Positions 8,620-16,327 are shown, counted from the stretch's first letter. The stretch is 25,901 nt of DNA from Chara braunii (GCA_003427395.1 BFEA01000103.1:1211894-1237794); one strand, 5' to 3'. Translations and numbers: made by a program. Notes: generated by a model not told the origin, from the sequence alone.

Positions 8620-10578
8620 GACCAGGCTAACAGCAGCATGCTTCGAGAAGTGCATTGGAAGATCGTAAGTGTCTCCGCCGCCTCCTTACGTCTTTGCTTG
8701 TAATTGGAGAGAAGTGTTTTTTTTCAGAAATATGTTTGCTTTATTGCGTTCCATGATGGGATGTCAAGACTACACTTTTTTTTTTTGCCACTACCCGTCA
8801 CTCTTCGAGAATCGATGACAAGGCTTCATGTCCAGACTTGTTGTCTTGCGGATGGGAGTGCTTATTGATTGACCGTCTTTAAGTATGGTGTTGCTTGGTT
8901 GGTTGGTTTGATCGATCCGAGGTTGGTTGGGATTGATTGAGATTGATAGATCGATAGAGTGATATATCAGTGTATTGGTAGATTGGTTTGATGGCTTGAT
9001 GGTTTCTTTTTTTTTTTTTCTTTTTTTTTTTGATAGATCCATGGCATGAGATGAGGGAGAGGAGGGAGGGACAGGATCAAGGTTGCTTAATTGCTTGATT
9101 GATTGCGTTGACTCATTGGTTGCGTTGTTTGTTTGACATTCTTAACGGGGAGTTGGAATCAGACTTGGCTGGTATCTTGGTCTCTGCCAGCTGGATAGAT
9201 GGACCCAGGTGGCACACTGCTCTTCCACAGGAAACAGAACAAAAAAAAAAAAAAAAAGAGAAAAGAAAAAAAGAGAAAAGAAAAAGAAAAAGAAAAGAAA
9301 AAGAAAAAGAAAAGAAAAAGAAAAAGAAGAGTCCTTAATGTCTGATCCTGCTGCTTCCACAGGACCCAGGAATCATGCTTGGGTTTGATAATGCTACTTC
9401 TGCCCCTGACGCAATGGATCTACCACCTCTGATCTAGAGAACAAAATCTGCTTCTGACGGGGAATCTGACCCTGATGCAGTGAATCTACCACTTCTTATA
9501 TCCATAAAGTTAGATCATGATGGTGAATGGCCAGTCAATGCACTGAATGGTATTAAATCTATTGACTGCTCTGTTTCCCTTCTCTTTCTGATCAGTGTGA
9601 TTCCCACTCTACTTCTAGCCGTACTACCTTCTGCAAGAAGTCAGCGTTCACTGCGCATGCATGTCCGTGCGCTCTTGCATTTGAAATGCGTACTTCACCC
9701 AAAGTGCCCCGAGATTGAAGCCGGAAGGAGTGCACCCACATGCATGTGGGTGAGAAGAATACACTACCTTCTATCAAAATTTATTCCGGTCGGGTGTAAT
9801 GCTAGGTTGGGTGTAACGCTACTTTGCGACCCATCCCGACCGGATTGCACCCATCTGTGAGATGGGCCGTCCGATAAGCTGCGTGTTTTCCGGCATCTAT
9901 CAATGGCGTGCCCCGAAAAGCGTGCCTTGGAATGAGTCGGCAATTGAAAAGTACTGGCCGCACGCGATGATTCCAACCGGCGGAAAGAAAATGGGGAAAC
10001 AACGTAATGATGGGCGGCGGCACACCTTGGCCCTGACACGAAACGAACAAAAAATGTGTCGGTGTTCTCGCGGCCTTCTAAGGGAAGGTTCATTGAAATT
10101 ATTTCTCATTTTCTTTGAGTGGCACGGCGAGGCCTGCTATGTCTGGGCCGTTTAGTTTGGTCTTTTGTTTTGTCGTTTTTGTGTTTTTGTTTTTGGTGTT
10201 TTGGGGTTTGTGTCGGCGGGCCTTGCTGTACGATCACCAAATGTGCAAATTGAGAATGAACACTCCCCTAGGACATGGAAGTATACAGCAACACAATTCT
10301 CTTCTTTAGAGTGACACGGCGAGCTCTCCGAACTTGGGTCTGAATTTCAACAGTCCATGGGTGTGCCAACTTAGCTGGGCACACCGGTCTCTGTAGAGTC
10401 GCTTGGCTCTGCCCAGAACGAAAAGTCCTGATGCGTAGGTTTTCCGTCACCGCAGCTGTTTTGGATTTTTGGTTTCGGAGGGCTGCCAGGAGAGGAAAGG
10501 CAGGCAAACAGCAGCGGCTGCGGCGGCTGTTTGACCGGACCGTTGGGCTGCGTTCAAACAGCTGCCCCTTCGGCGAAT

Positions 10579-10634
<56 letters not shown>

Positions 10635-11968
10635 CTGTGATGGTTTGCCTGAAGATGTGAAGCGTTCCATGCACACTTGGCCCAGAATGGAATAGACGAG
10701 TCCTCGTGACGCAGCAAAGTGCACCTTCTTTCCCTCCCTCCCTCCCTCCCTCCTTCCCTCCTTCCCTCCCTCCCTCTCCCTCCCTTCCGCGCGGCTTCCC
10801 TGTCTCTCTTAGTGGTAATGTGTGCAAAGAGGTGGAGGGTTCCATTCACAGTCGGCCCCAAAACCAAATAGGTGGTTTCCCCAGGCGTATGCTAGTCCAA
10901 TTTGTGTGGGGGGTGCCGTGTTGCAAGTGGAACTGGATTTTTGCACGGCCACTATCGGAAGGAGTAGGTGGGGATCATGCCATGCATGCGGAGAGGCAGG
11001 GGGAGAAGGAAGACGAGGGGGCGGTCAAGTGGCTGGTCATGCAGGCAGGAGAGGTTGCCATCGAAATCTAAGAGAAGCTGGAGTAGCAGAAGAAGGGCAA
11101 AGGAGGATTGTGAGGATGGGGGTTCAGGAGGATGAGAGAGTGGGGTTTTGGTCGGTCGGGACGGGATGCGACGACAGAGAAAGCAGGAGGGTCATCGCGA
11201 TATGGTGAAGCATGCAGGGCGACTTTGCAGTCGTTGAGGAGGTTGTGGAGGTGAGGGTCCTATACTAAATGGCAGGAGGATGTCTTTCAGTGACCCAAAG
11301 GGGATCGGAAGCGCGGTTTGGCAGGGGGCCAATCAGGATGCGGGATAGAGAGGAGGTCGGAATGTCTGCCAATCAGGGTTTAGGGTGTAAGAACCCATGA
11401 AGTGCAGGGGAAAGAAGTCCAAGGCAATAGGGTAAGGAATGCAGGTTGTGTAGGGCGGGATCGAGACAAGGTGGAAAATAAGAGAGCAAGGCAAGAAGAG
11501 GATCTCAGAGCAGAGGGGAGAGAACATGTAAGGAAAGGAGAGTGGATCGCGAGTGGGATAGAGTAAATGTGGATATGGAGGTGAAGGAGAGAGAGCATTA
11601 AAGAGAGAAAGAACAGACAGAGGGAGAGAGGAAAGGACGTGCCAGATCTGCGAGGGCCATGTCGAGTGTTGGAGAGAGGATCTTGAAGAGGATCCCAACA
11701 GAACCACAGGGGCCACCTTGAGTGTTTGGAGAGAGGATCTCGAAGAGGATCCCAACGGAGGAGAGAAAGACGAGGAGAACGAAGGGAAAGGAGAGGTGAC
11801 AGACAGGATAAGGAGCGGAGCATGGGGAAAGTGGATTGGGGGGGGGGAGGATCGGAAGTGGGATTGAGGGCGCAAGTTGAAAGATGGAATTGGTCAGGGG
11901 GAAGGGAGGCAATGGAGGAGGAAGAAAGGGAAGAAGGCGAGCGGGTAGGGGGGCGGCAGGGGGGGGAG

Positions 11969-12040
<72 letters not shown>

Positions 12041-12598
12041 TAGAGAGAGATCTGTAGATGGATATTTATGTAGATTCTGAATAACCCATTGACATTTCCA
12101 TGTGTGCGGGCGTAGCCGCACTGGCTTTACTTATGTACCTTGAATGAAAAATGATTAAAACGTGTTGCTCTAGGGTACCTGAGTATTGATTGACCTTGGA
12201 TCCTGACTGAATATTGGTTGACCTGGCATCCTGACTATTGATCTTGCATCAGTCTATCTATTGTTTGTGGAAAGACATTTGGGATCTCCATCCGGAAGTG
12301 AAAATGCTGCTTCTGAAACAGTGAAATGAGGACTGCATCTGTTTTTCCTCTTGTTAATGAGAAGGGAATCTGACCTCGACACGTATTTGTTTTGTCTTTT
12401 GCGTTTTCTGGAAACAAATGTTGTTGACGTTCTTGCTCTCTGCAGCTATAAGGACTCTGAGCTCAATGTTGGGGAGAACAGCTGTATTGATCGATGTGTG
12501 GCTAAATACTGGCAGGTATGGTTGGGGTTACTCTGATCGGCACCTTCATGTTTGCGGATGAAGTCGCTTGCTCAGGAAGAAAAAAAAAGCCTTTACGA

Positions 12599-12631
<33 letters not shown>

Positions 12632-12733
12632 TTGTGTGGGTGTGTGGATGTGTGCAACTGCGTTTACTTTTTATGTTTTTTAAGATCGATCAATCAAACT
12701 AATCAATCAATCAACTAATCAAGCCCGTCGATT

Positions 12734-12771
<38 letters not shown>

Positions 12772-14038
12772 TATCAAAGCTATCAACTCTATCAACAATC
12801 TATGGATCAATCAAGCAAGCAAATGGTCACCCACGAGCATGCTTTCTTTGTGGAGTTGTGTATAACAAATATGACACACGTACTCACACACACACTATGG
12901 CCTGCGGCGAGGGGGCTTTCAGTCGTTCGGCAGGCAACTTGCCCACCTGCTGAAATTATTATTTCTTTTCTGAAAAAAATGTGGACGGAAAGAATCCTCC
13001 CTCGAAGTCGCTCCGTCACATCGATAAAAAACAAAATTGACACCGGTGTTTGGCCGAACGCCGGACTCGGGGGCCTGAACGGTTGGGCATTCGGGCCATT
13101 TTGTTTGGGCTGGCCCGAACGCTGGCTATATATACACACACAGTTTGTCGCAGCCTCTTGTTTGTTGCCCTCTTCTCCCTCTCTGCTTACGGCCTACGAG
13201 GCAGTTCTGTTTGACGATATATAGATCGTCAAAGTAGGTCGAAGTTCGACCAGAACTGCCTACGGTAAACTGTAGTAGGCAGAGGGAGAGGGAGGGAAGG
13301 AGAAGAGGACAACAGACGAGGGGCTGTGACAAACTGTTTCATTGGGCTTCCACCAACTCATATCTTTAAATATTGTAGGACGTCAAGCATGCGCATAGAG
13401 GGAGAAGCCCAATGAAACAGTTTGTCACAGCCCCTCGTCTGTTGTCCTATTGGGGTTCCATTCCCATTGGTATCACTTACGTGCCTGGGCATGCTTGACG
13501 TCCTAAAAGCTAGACATAACCTGTTGGGCGCCCCTAGCCGGCATCGACGGGACCTTGGCCAATATTGTAGGTTGCTATGCAGCAACGATATTCGCCATTA
13601 GACACCGCTGATGTGAGGATGGCAGGGGGCGGTAGGGGGAGGTGCAGCGACTGGCCATCGTACTCGGCACTAGCACCGCCGTTTTTCCCCGTCGGTGATG
13701 CCTGCCCACCCTGCATCACTGTGATGAGGGGCTGGTACACCCGTGCTCTCGCACTACCACTGTGGTGCAATCCTACCCCATGGGCTGGTGAGAGGTCCAG
13801 GCTGGTTGGTGTTCCCCCCTACTATACATACAGTAGCGATAGGATGAGATTGATGAGGAAAATATATATAGGGATATTGACAGAAGAACATATATTAGTC
13901 AGAAAAAAAAGAAGACAAGGACAAATGCGGAATGAACCCTTCGGCTAATGCAGACCACCAATTTTTCAGCTCGTGAACTGACTTTCATTTTCATGCTGAT
14001 CCTTGCAATGGTTTGCAATATTCGGTTTGGCTTCCCCA

Positions 14039-14075
<37 letters not shown>

Positions 14076-14179
14076 ATTTGCCTAATGTCCCGTGTGTTTG
14101 TATGATGTGCCTGTGTTTTCTGCAGGTGACAGGCATTGTTGGGCAAATGCTTGGTGGAGCACAATTTCCAGGGAAATAG
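4897..14179 (+). CDS. TIM10: TIM10, mitochondrial intermembrane-space chaperone (4 exons)
   Basis: Joined exons 4897-4940, 8626-8664, 12446-12515 and 14126-14179 give 207 bp, 68 residues plus TAG. Seen: CFEKC (residues 20-24) and CIDRC (41-45), the twin CX3C motifs of small Tim proteins, separated by 16 residues; between them ELNVGENS and after them KYWQ, wording specific to Tim10 rather than Tim8, Tim9 or Tim13. Known for the family: Tim10 pairs with Tim9 in a hexamer that carries hydrophobic carrier precursors across the intermembrane space, and the CX3C cysteines form two intramolecular disulphides through the Mia40/Erv1 route. There is no cleavable presequence, as expected. The start has A at -3 and G at +4. 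The protein is somewhat short for the family (about 80-90 residues), so an upstream exon may add N-terminal residues. Introns are unusually long (3685, 3781 and 1610 bp). There are no stops or frameshifts. Confidence 0.92.
4989..5287 (+). repeat. pyrimidine-rich (CCT/CTCC)n tract
   Basis: Nearly 300 bp of C and T in degenerate TCCTCC, CCCTCC and TCGTCC units. Ser/Pro/Leu-rich frames on + and Arg/Glu/Gly-rich frames on - are composition artefacts. Confidence 0.85.
5303..5388 (+). repeat. tandem 26-35 bp repeat TGTTGTTGCTTTTTCGTTTT, copy set 1
   Basis: Three units of TTGCTTTTTCGTTTTCATTG with GATGTTGTTG between them. The same unit recurs at 6226-6293, about 900 bp downstream. Confidence 0.8.
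5521..5565. repeat. short imperfect inverted repeat
   Basis: AACCGCCACAATCGACTATG (5521-5540) pairs, with a few mismatches, with the CATAGCCGGTTGTGGCG segment starting at 5545. It is a compact stem-loop inside TIM10 intron 1 with no assigned function. Confidence 0.5.
6226..6293 (+). repeat. tandem repeat TGTTGTTGCTTTTTCGTTTT, copy set 2
   Basis: Two units similar to 5303-5388, in the same orientation. The two sets bracket 5390-6220, which contains no recognisable coding sequence. Confidence 0.75.
6814..7064 (+). repeat. 67-bp tandem array with an internal N
   Basis: Exact or near-exact 67-bp units start at 6814, 6881 and 6948, and again at 6977 and 7044. The unit contains GACTCTGCAGACTCTGCAGG and TTCGGTAGTATGCCACTGG. 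The 6948 unit breaks off at the N at 6968 after 20 bp, so the copy number in the source genome is unknown. Confidence 0.92.
7171..7286 (+). repeat. 29-bp tandem array, four copies
   Basis: Units CATGGTCAGGCAGAGCTGGC+CTCTGCAGG start at 7171, 7200, 7229 and 7258. Degenerate precursors (CATGCTGAGGCAGAGCTGGC at 7064, CATGCTGATGCGAAGCTGGC at 7133) link it to the preceding 67-bp array through the shared CTCTGCAGG core. There are no spacers between units. Confidence 0.92.
7792..8170 (+). repeat. degenerate repeat GCGGTGCTTTTATGTGGGA, three copies
   Basis: Near 7818 (GCGGTGCTTTTATGTGGTAC), 7912 (GCGGTGCTTTTATGTGGGAA) and 8124 (GTGGTGCTTGCATGTGGGAC), each is followed by a variant of TGTCATNTGGGATTG. 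Upstream of each copy lies TTGGTT/TTGGCC-rich sequence. The long frames here have no conserved motif. Confidence 0.65.
8483..8618 (+). repeat. (GT)n microsatellite, 136 bp with an N
   Basis: An uninterrupted GT run apart from the N at 8559. It ends seven bases before the TIM10 exon 2 boundary (TGACCAG|GCTAAC). Cys/Val and His/Thr frames across it are artefacts. Confidence 0.97.
8626..8664 (+). CDS. TIM10: TIM10 coding exon 2 (39 bp)
   Basis: The exon completes Arg15, encodes LTAACFEKCIGR and ends with TC, the first two bases of Ser28; donor TC|GTAAGT. It carries the first CX3C motif, CFEKC. Entry and exit phases (2 and 2) match exons 1 and 3. The acceptor AG at 8624-8625 sits directly after the GT microsatellite, with no ordinary pyrimidine tract. 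Confidence 0.9.
8860..9125 (+). repeat. degenerate GATT/GGTT tetranucleotide region
   Basis: Runs such as TTGGTTGGTTGG, GATTGATTGAGATTGATAG and CTTGATTGATTG. It is complementary in sense to the AATC-rich region at 12687-12815 in intron 3. A T-rich run (9007-9031) interrupts it. Confidence 0.75.
9241..9331 (+). repeat. A/G-rich simple repeat
   Basis: Seventeen A residues, then AAAAAG/AAAAGA units. The Lys-rich frame is an artefact. Confidence 0.9.
9380..9500 (+). repeat. short direct repeat CCCTGAYGCARTGRATCTACC
   Basis: GACGCAATGGATCTACCACC (near 9409) recurs as GATGCAGTGAATCTACCACT (near 9473), each preceded by CTTCTG and CCCTGA. A looser relative lies near 12300-12380 (CTGCTTCTGAAACAGTGAAA). 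Confidence 0.6.
9733..9752. repeat. 20-bp perfect palindrome
   Basis: CACCCACATGCATGTGGGTG is identical on both strands, centred on ATGCAT. It lies inside TIM10 intron 2, and no function is assigned. Confidence 0.8.
10236..10400 (-). mobile_element. SINE-like repeat with tRNA-like head
   Basis: On the minus strand CAGCTAAGTTGG (10377-10366) matches the tRNA A box (TRGCNNAGYNGG) except at the first base. It is followed by GGCACACC and then CCCAAGTTCGG (10338-10328), a weak B box. The head resembles 23954-24007. The body at 10303-10236 (on + AAATGTGCAAATTGAGAATG and GGAAGTATACA) resembles 23599-23650 and 23764-23815. The head also forms a GGTGTGCC/GGCACACC hairpin, so a tRNA origin is not certain. 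Confidence 0.4.
10582..10633 (+). repeat. (GT)n microsatellite
   Basis: About 26 uninterrupted GT units. Confidence 0.95.
10725..10792 (+). repeat. (CCCT)n microsatellite
   Basis: TCCC and TTCCCTCC units make up nearly the whole stretch. Confidence 0.9.
11000..11970 (+). repeat. G/A-rich low-complexity region with a 56-bp duplication
   Basis: Purine-rich throughout. GAGTGTTGGAGAGAGGATCT at 11664 recurs at 11720 with one extra T, each followed by GAAGAGGATCCCAAC. Ser/Pro-rich minus-strand frames arise from this composition and show no domain. Confidence 0.7.
11971..12036 (+). repeat. (GA)n microsatellite
   Basis: 33 GA units, followed by a short TCTGTAGAGAGAGATCTGTAG duplication. Confidence 0.95.
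12446..12515 (+). CDS. TIM10: TIM10 coding exon 3 (70 bp)
   Basis: Acceptor CTCTCTGCAG|C, donor CAG|GTATGG. After completing Ser28 it reads YKDSELNVGENS then CIDRC then VAKYWQ: the second CX3C motif and the most conserved Tim10 stretch. Incoming phase 2, outgoing phase 0. Confidence 0.95.
12687..12815 (+). repeat. (AATC)n-rich region
   Basis: A core of about nine uninterrupted AATC units (about 12735-12771), flanked by CTATCAA and ACTAATCAA variants. Confidence 0.9.
12839..12890 (+). repeat. dispersed repeat TTTGTGGAGTTGTGTATAAC
   Basis: ATGCTTTCTTTGTGGAGTTG followed by TGTATAACAAATATGACACACG matches the unit at 4612-4660 in the same orientation. Confidence 0.75.
13049..13125 (+). repeat. 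dispersed element A, forward copy
   Basis: TTTGGCCGAACG through TTCGGGCCATTTTGTTTGG to GGCCCGAACGCTGG. The reverse complement of 14867-14945 matches with moderate divergence. The internal TTCGGGCC/GGCCCGAA pair can form a stem. Confidence 0.7.
13141..13336. repeat. imperfect inverted repeat with nested small hairpins
   Basis: 13141-13209 (CAGTTTGTCGCAGCCTCTTG ... CAGTTCTG) pairs with 13251-13336 (CAGAACTGCCTACGG ... GTGACAAACTG), with an insertion on the right side. The 41-bp spacer holds two perfect little stems, TTGACGAT/ATCGTCAA and GGTCGAA/TTCGACC. 13179-13223 also matches 14775-14826. Confidence 0.8.
13307..13505. repeat. 44-bp perfect inverted repeat interleaved with a 17-bp one
   Basis: 13307-13350 and 13404-13447 are exact reverse complements (44 bp, starting GGACAACAGACGAGGGGCTG). 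13376-13392 (TAGGACGTCAAGCATGC) lies in that loop, and its exact reverse complement is at 13489-13505, outside it. The arms therefore cross (A B A' B'). A third, forward version of arm A is at 13141-13170. Confidence 0.9.
14040..14072 (+). repeat. C33 homopolymer
   Basis: An uninterrupted run of about 33 C, ending 53 bases before TIM10 exon 4. The true length may be uncertain, as for any homopolymer. Confidence 0.9.
14126..14179 (+). CDS. TIM10: TIM10 coding exon 4 and stop
   Basis: Acceptor TTTTCTGCAG|GTG, phase 0. It reads VTGIVGQMLGGAQFPGK then TAG (14177-14179). The V-[TN]-x-[LMI]-V-G-Q-[ML]-L pattern directly after KYWQ is the C-terminal helix of plant Tim10. The 3' UTR presumably runs into the AT-rich DNA after 14250. 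I saw no AATAAA there. Confidence 0.92.
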   Translation: MTGIVGQMLGGAQFPGK

Positions 14180-14565
14180 ATTGATTGACCTTGTCCCTCG
14201 TTTTTGGAATAGCATTGAGGAAATATGTCCCTTGCATTGTTCTGCCTCATGAAGCCTTAATATATTTTATAATTTTTATTGTTTTGCTCTCTGTTTTTTT
14301 TTTTTTTCCCCCTTTGTTTGTAAAATATATTATTATGTATATTTTTTTGTTTATGATTTTTTTTTCTTTGTTGGTGAATGTCTCAAAGGGATGAGCAACT
14401 GTGTTACAAACAGGGCCGCCCGGTCGCCTTGGTTGCCCGGGCAGTGTGGAAGGGCAAGAGGGTCAGAGGAGGTCTCTGTGGGAAAGAACAAAAAGACAGA
14501 AAATAAAAAAAATCCCGAGAAAAATACATTGAGGCATGATTGTGCGGGAAAATAAACTGATTTCT

Positions 14566-14689
14566 TTTTTTTTTTCCTTTTTTTTTTTTGGGGGGGGGAC
14601 CATTTCTCGATTTGTGGGTGTCATCCTTGCGCAGGGGCCATGCTGATCTTCTCTGTATGGTTCCAATTTTAACAGATGCCCCGGAGAAC
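14566..14689 (-). pseudogene. U6 snRNA-like retrocopy with C/A-rich tail
   Basis: On the minus strand from 14689: GTTCTCCGGGGCATC, then AAAATTGGAACCATACAGAG (with the ACAGAGA box), AAGATCAGCATGGCCCCTGC, GCAAGGATGACACCCACAAA and TCGAGAAATGGTCC ending at 14597. This is nearly all of U6, with a few changes such as ATCAGC for ATTAGC. U6 genes end in a T run for RNA polymerase III; here GGTCC runs into more C (nine in total), then twelve A, GG and eleven A. Upstream there is no TATA box about 30 bases away and no plant USE. A reverse-transcribed copy is the best reading, and a functional gene is unlikely. Confidence 0.85.
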
Positions 14690-14774
14690 AAACTGAACTA
14701 ATTTTGCTTCAGGGTAACATCGAAATTCACCGTGAAAATAAAAATAAAATCTTAAAAAATATATATATATTCTC

Positions 14775-14826
14775 TCTCTCTGCCTACGGTTTTACCGGGC
14801 AGTTCTGTTTGTCACGATATATATAT
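14775..14826 (+). repeat. dispersed element B, second copy
   Basis: CTCTCTGCCTACGG ... GGGCAGTTCTGTTTGTCACG followed by ATATATA matches 13179-13223. A short relative is at 2385-2407. Confidence 0.65.
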
Positions 14827-14866
14827 ATTAATATTAATATGAATATTTATTTGTGTTCAGCGTTAT

Positions 14867-14945
14867 CAAAGTTCGCCCGGGCCAAACAAGACGGCCCGAA
14901 CGGCCGAGCGCTCAGGAACTCCCAACTTCGTGTTCAGCCAAACGC
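14867..14945 (-). repeat. dispersed element A, inverted copy
   Basis: The reverse complement contains TTTGGCTGAACACGAAG and CGTTCGGGCCGTCTTGTTTG, matching 13049-13125. With the neighbouring B copy it repeats the A/B pairing of 13049-13223, but with A flipped. Confidence 0.65.
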
Positions 14946-14949
14946 GAAG

Positions 14950-16060
14950 TTTAATTATTTTCTTCTTTTTTTTTAAGATTTTTTTTTCACTTTTTTATCT
15001 TATTTTTTTTGTGTTGCGGAAGGGAGAATCTTCATTACGCATTTTTTCATTAAAAAAGAATTCTAGGCAGGGGGGCAGTTTGCCTGCTGACCGGCGGAAA
15101 CCCCCTCCTGCCATGTGTGTGTGTGTGTACTTAAAAAGGTGAAACAACAACAACAACAACGCGATATTCATTGATTTATGTAATGGTAATGAACCCAGTC
15201 TCTCTCAGAAGCCACTCCTGATTATGTGCACAATGCAGAAGCATCGTCTCATCAACGAAGAGCATGAGGAAAAGAGACAGGAAAGTATAGATAGAGAAGA
15301 GGAGGAGAGTCCCAATACTAATCGACAATACATGTATGTCTCTCACCCCTCCTCACTTTTACTTCCGGCTTCTCCCTTATCGCTACCTCAGCAATGCATG
15401 TTCTCCTCTGATGTCCTTGGACACAATTGCTGTGCAGATTATAGCAGGGCGCCCCCACCCCAACCAACCAATCAATCAATCAATATATACAAGAAACTTG
15501 AAAAAAAAAAAGACAAAATCGGGGCGGGTTCCAAAATCTTAACCCCCCCTTGTCTTCCACGCCCACGCCCATTAGAAATCCGCTGGAAAATAACGGGGGT
15601 GTGTACCTCCCAGCACCTTCCTGCAAACCCTGCGGAAAAAGAAGTTGCTCTTATGTCAAATTTCGAAGGTGTCTTTTGGACCATTGGAAGGTCCTCTGCT
15701 GACATTTCTGAAATTTCCTCTGTTACCAGTTCCCGATGACCGGACAGCGGGGACGGACGTCCCCGTCCGACGTCGGGTTGGTGATTTGTCTGGGATTCCG
15801 GACAACGCGCTCGTTTTTTGGGGAAACGGCTGCTGCGCACCGAAAGCGGAAAAAAAAAGGGAAAAATGGTGGGGGGCTGCATACCACGAGGGGACCCCCC
15901 AAAAAATTTTGGGCCCATTTGGAGCAATAAGTAAATAAATTGGCAAACGGTGTTGGGGGTGGGGAAGGGGGGGGGGGATGGTGGGGCGGAGGGCCTGCTG
16001 CTGCAGCTCCCTCCCCTTCCGGATCGTTGTACATCCCTGCGGCCCCCTTCCCCTCCTCCT
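14950..16060. other. no gene seen; T-rich and G/C-run sequence
   Basis: Contains T-rich sequence (14954-15010), short GT and CAA microsatellites (15115-15160), CAATCAAT at 15471-15483, A and G runs, and an imperfect hairpin at 15732-15777. Frames of 150-170 codons on both strands at 15224-16240 are rich in single residues and lack any domain. Confidence 0.5.
15732..15777. repeat. compact GC-rich hairpin
   Basis: CCCGATGACCGGAC pairs imperfectly with GTCCGACGTCGGG around the inner stem GGGGAC/GTCCCC. Confidence 0.6.
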
Positions 16061-16180
16061 CTTGTTCTTCCTCCTTATCCTCCTCCTCCTCCTCCTCCTC
16101 CTCCTCCACCTCCTCCACCTCCTCCTCTTCTTCTTCTTCTTTGTTCTCCGCCTCCTCGTCTTCTCCCCTTCCACACCCTT
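16045..16180 (+). repeat. (TCC)n / (TTC)n pyrimidine microsatellite
   Basis: Runs of TCCTCCTCC then TTCTTCTTC. Poly-Ser, poly-Pro and poly-Glu frames result. Confidence 0.9.
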
Positions 16181-16244
16181 GTTTATGAATGCAGCAAAAT
16201 CTCAATGCAGTGGGGCAGTGCGGCACAGGCGCGCACATACATGC

Positions 16245-16248
<4 letters not shown>

Positions 16249-16317
<69 letters not shown>
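16249..16317 (+). repeat. (GA)n microsatellite
   Basis: About 34 GA units. Confidence 0.95.
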
Positions 16318-16318
<1 letters not shown>

Positions 16319-16327
16319 AGAATACTG

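Larger units (their letters stand above)
4941..8625 (+). other. TIM10 intron 1 (3685 bp)
   Basis: The intron begins GTAGATT and ends TTGACCAG. It contains a pyrimidine tract (4989-5287), a repeat pair built on TTGTTGCTTTTTCGTTTTCA, two tandem arrays (6814-7064 with an N, 7171-7286), a degenerate array (7792-8170) and the long GT microsatellite that touches its 3' end. 5390-6220 and 6300-6800 hold no recognised gene. Confidence 0.8.
8665..12445 (+). other. TIM10 intron 2 (3781 bp)
   Basis: The intron begins GTAAGTGTC and ends TTGCTCTCTGCAG. It contains GATT-rich sequence (8860-9125), an A/G tract (9241-9331), a SINE-like copy (10236-10400), GT, TCCC and GA microsatellites and a G/A-rich kilobase (11000-12036). 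A 97-codon + frame at 9862-10155 has no recognisable domain. Confidence 0.8.
12516..14125 (+). other. TIM10 intron 3 (1610 bp)
   Basis: The intron begins GTATGGTTG and ends TTTTCTGCAG. It contains a GT run (12600-12627), an AATC-rich region, a copy of the GTGGAGTTGTGTATA repeat, a complex inverted-repeat block (13049-13505), a 124-codon + frame without recognisable domain (13577-13948) and a 33-base C run near the acceptor. Confidence 0.8.

Noticed and set aside
9862-10155. 97-codon + frame as a gene in TIM10 intron 2
   Set aside because: No recognisable domain, overlapping minus frames are just as long, and it runs into T-rich repeat sequence.
13577-13948. 124-codon + frame as a gene in TIM10 intron 3
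   Set aside because: No motif recognised and no supporting splice or codon signal. It overlaps short inverted repeats.
15656-16240. Glu- and Arg-rich minus-strand frames of about 170 codons
   Set aside because: Composition of a TCC/TTC microsatellite. Overlapping frames show the same low complexity.
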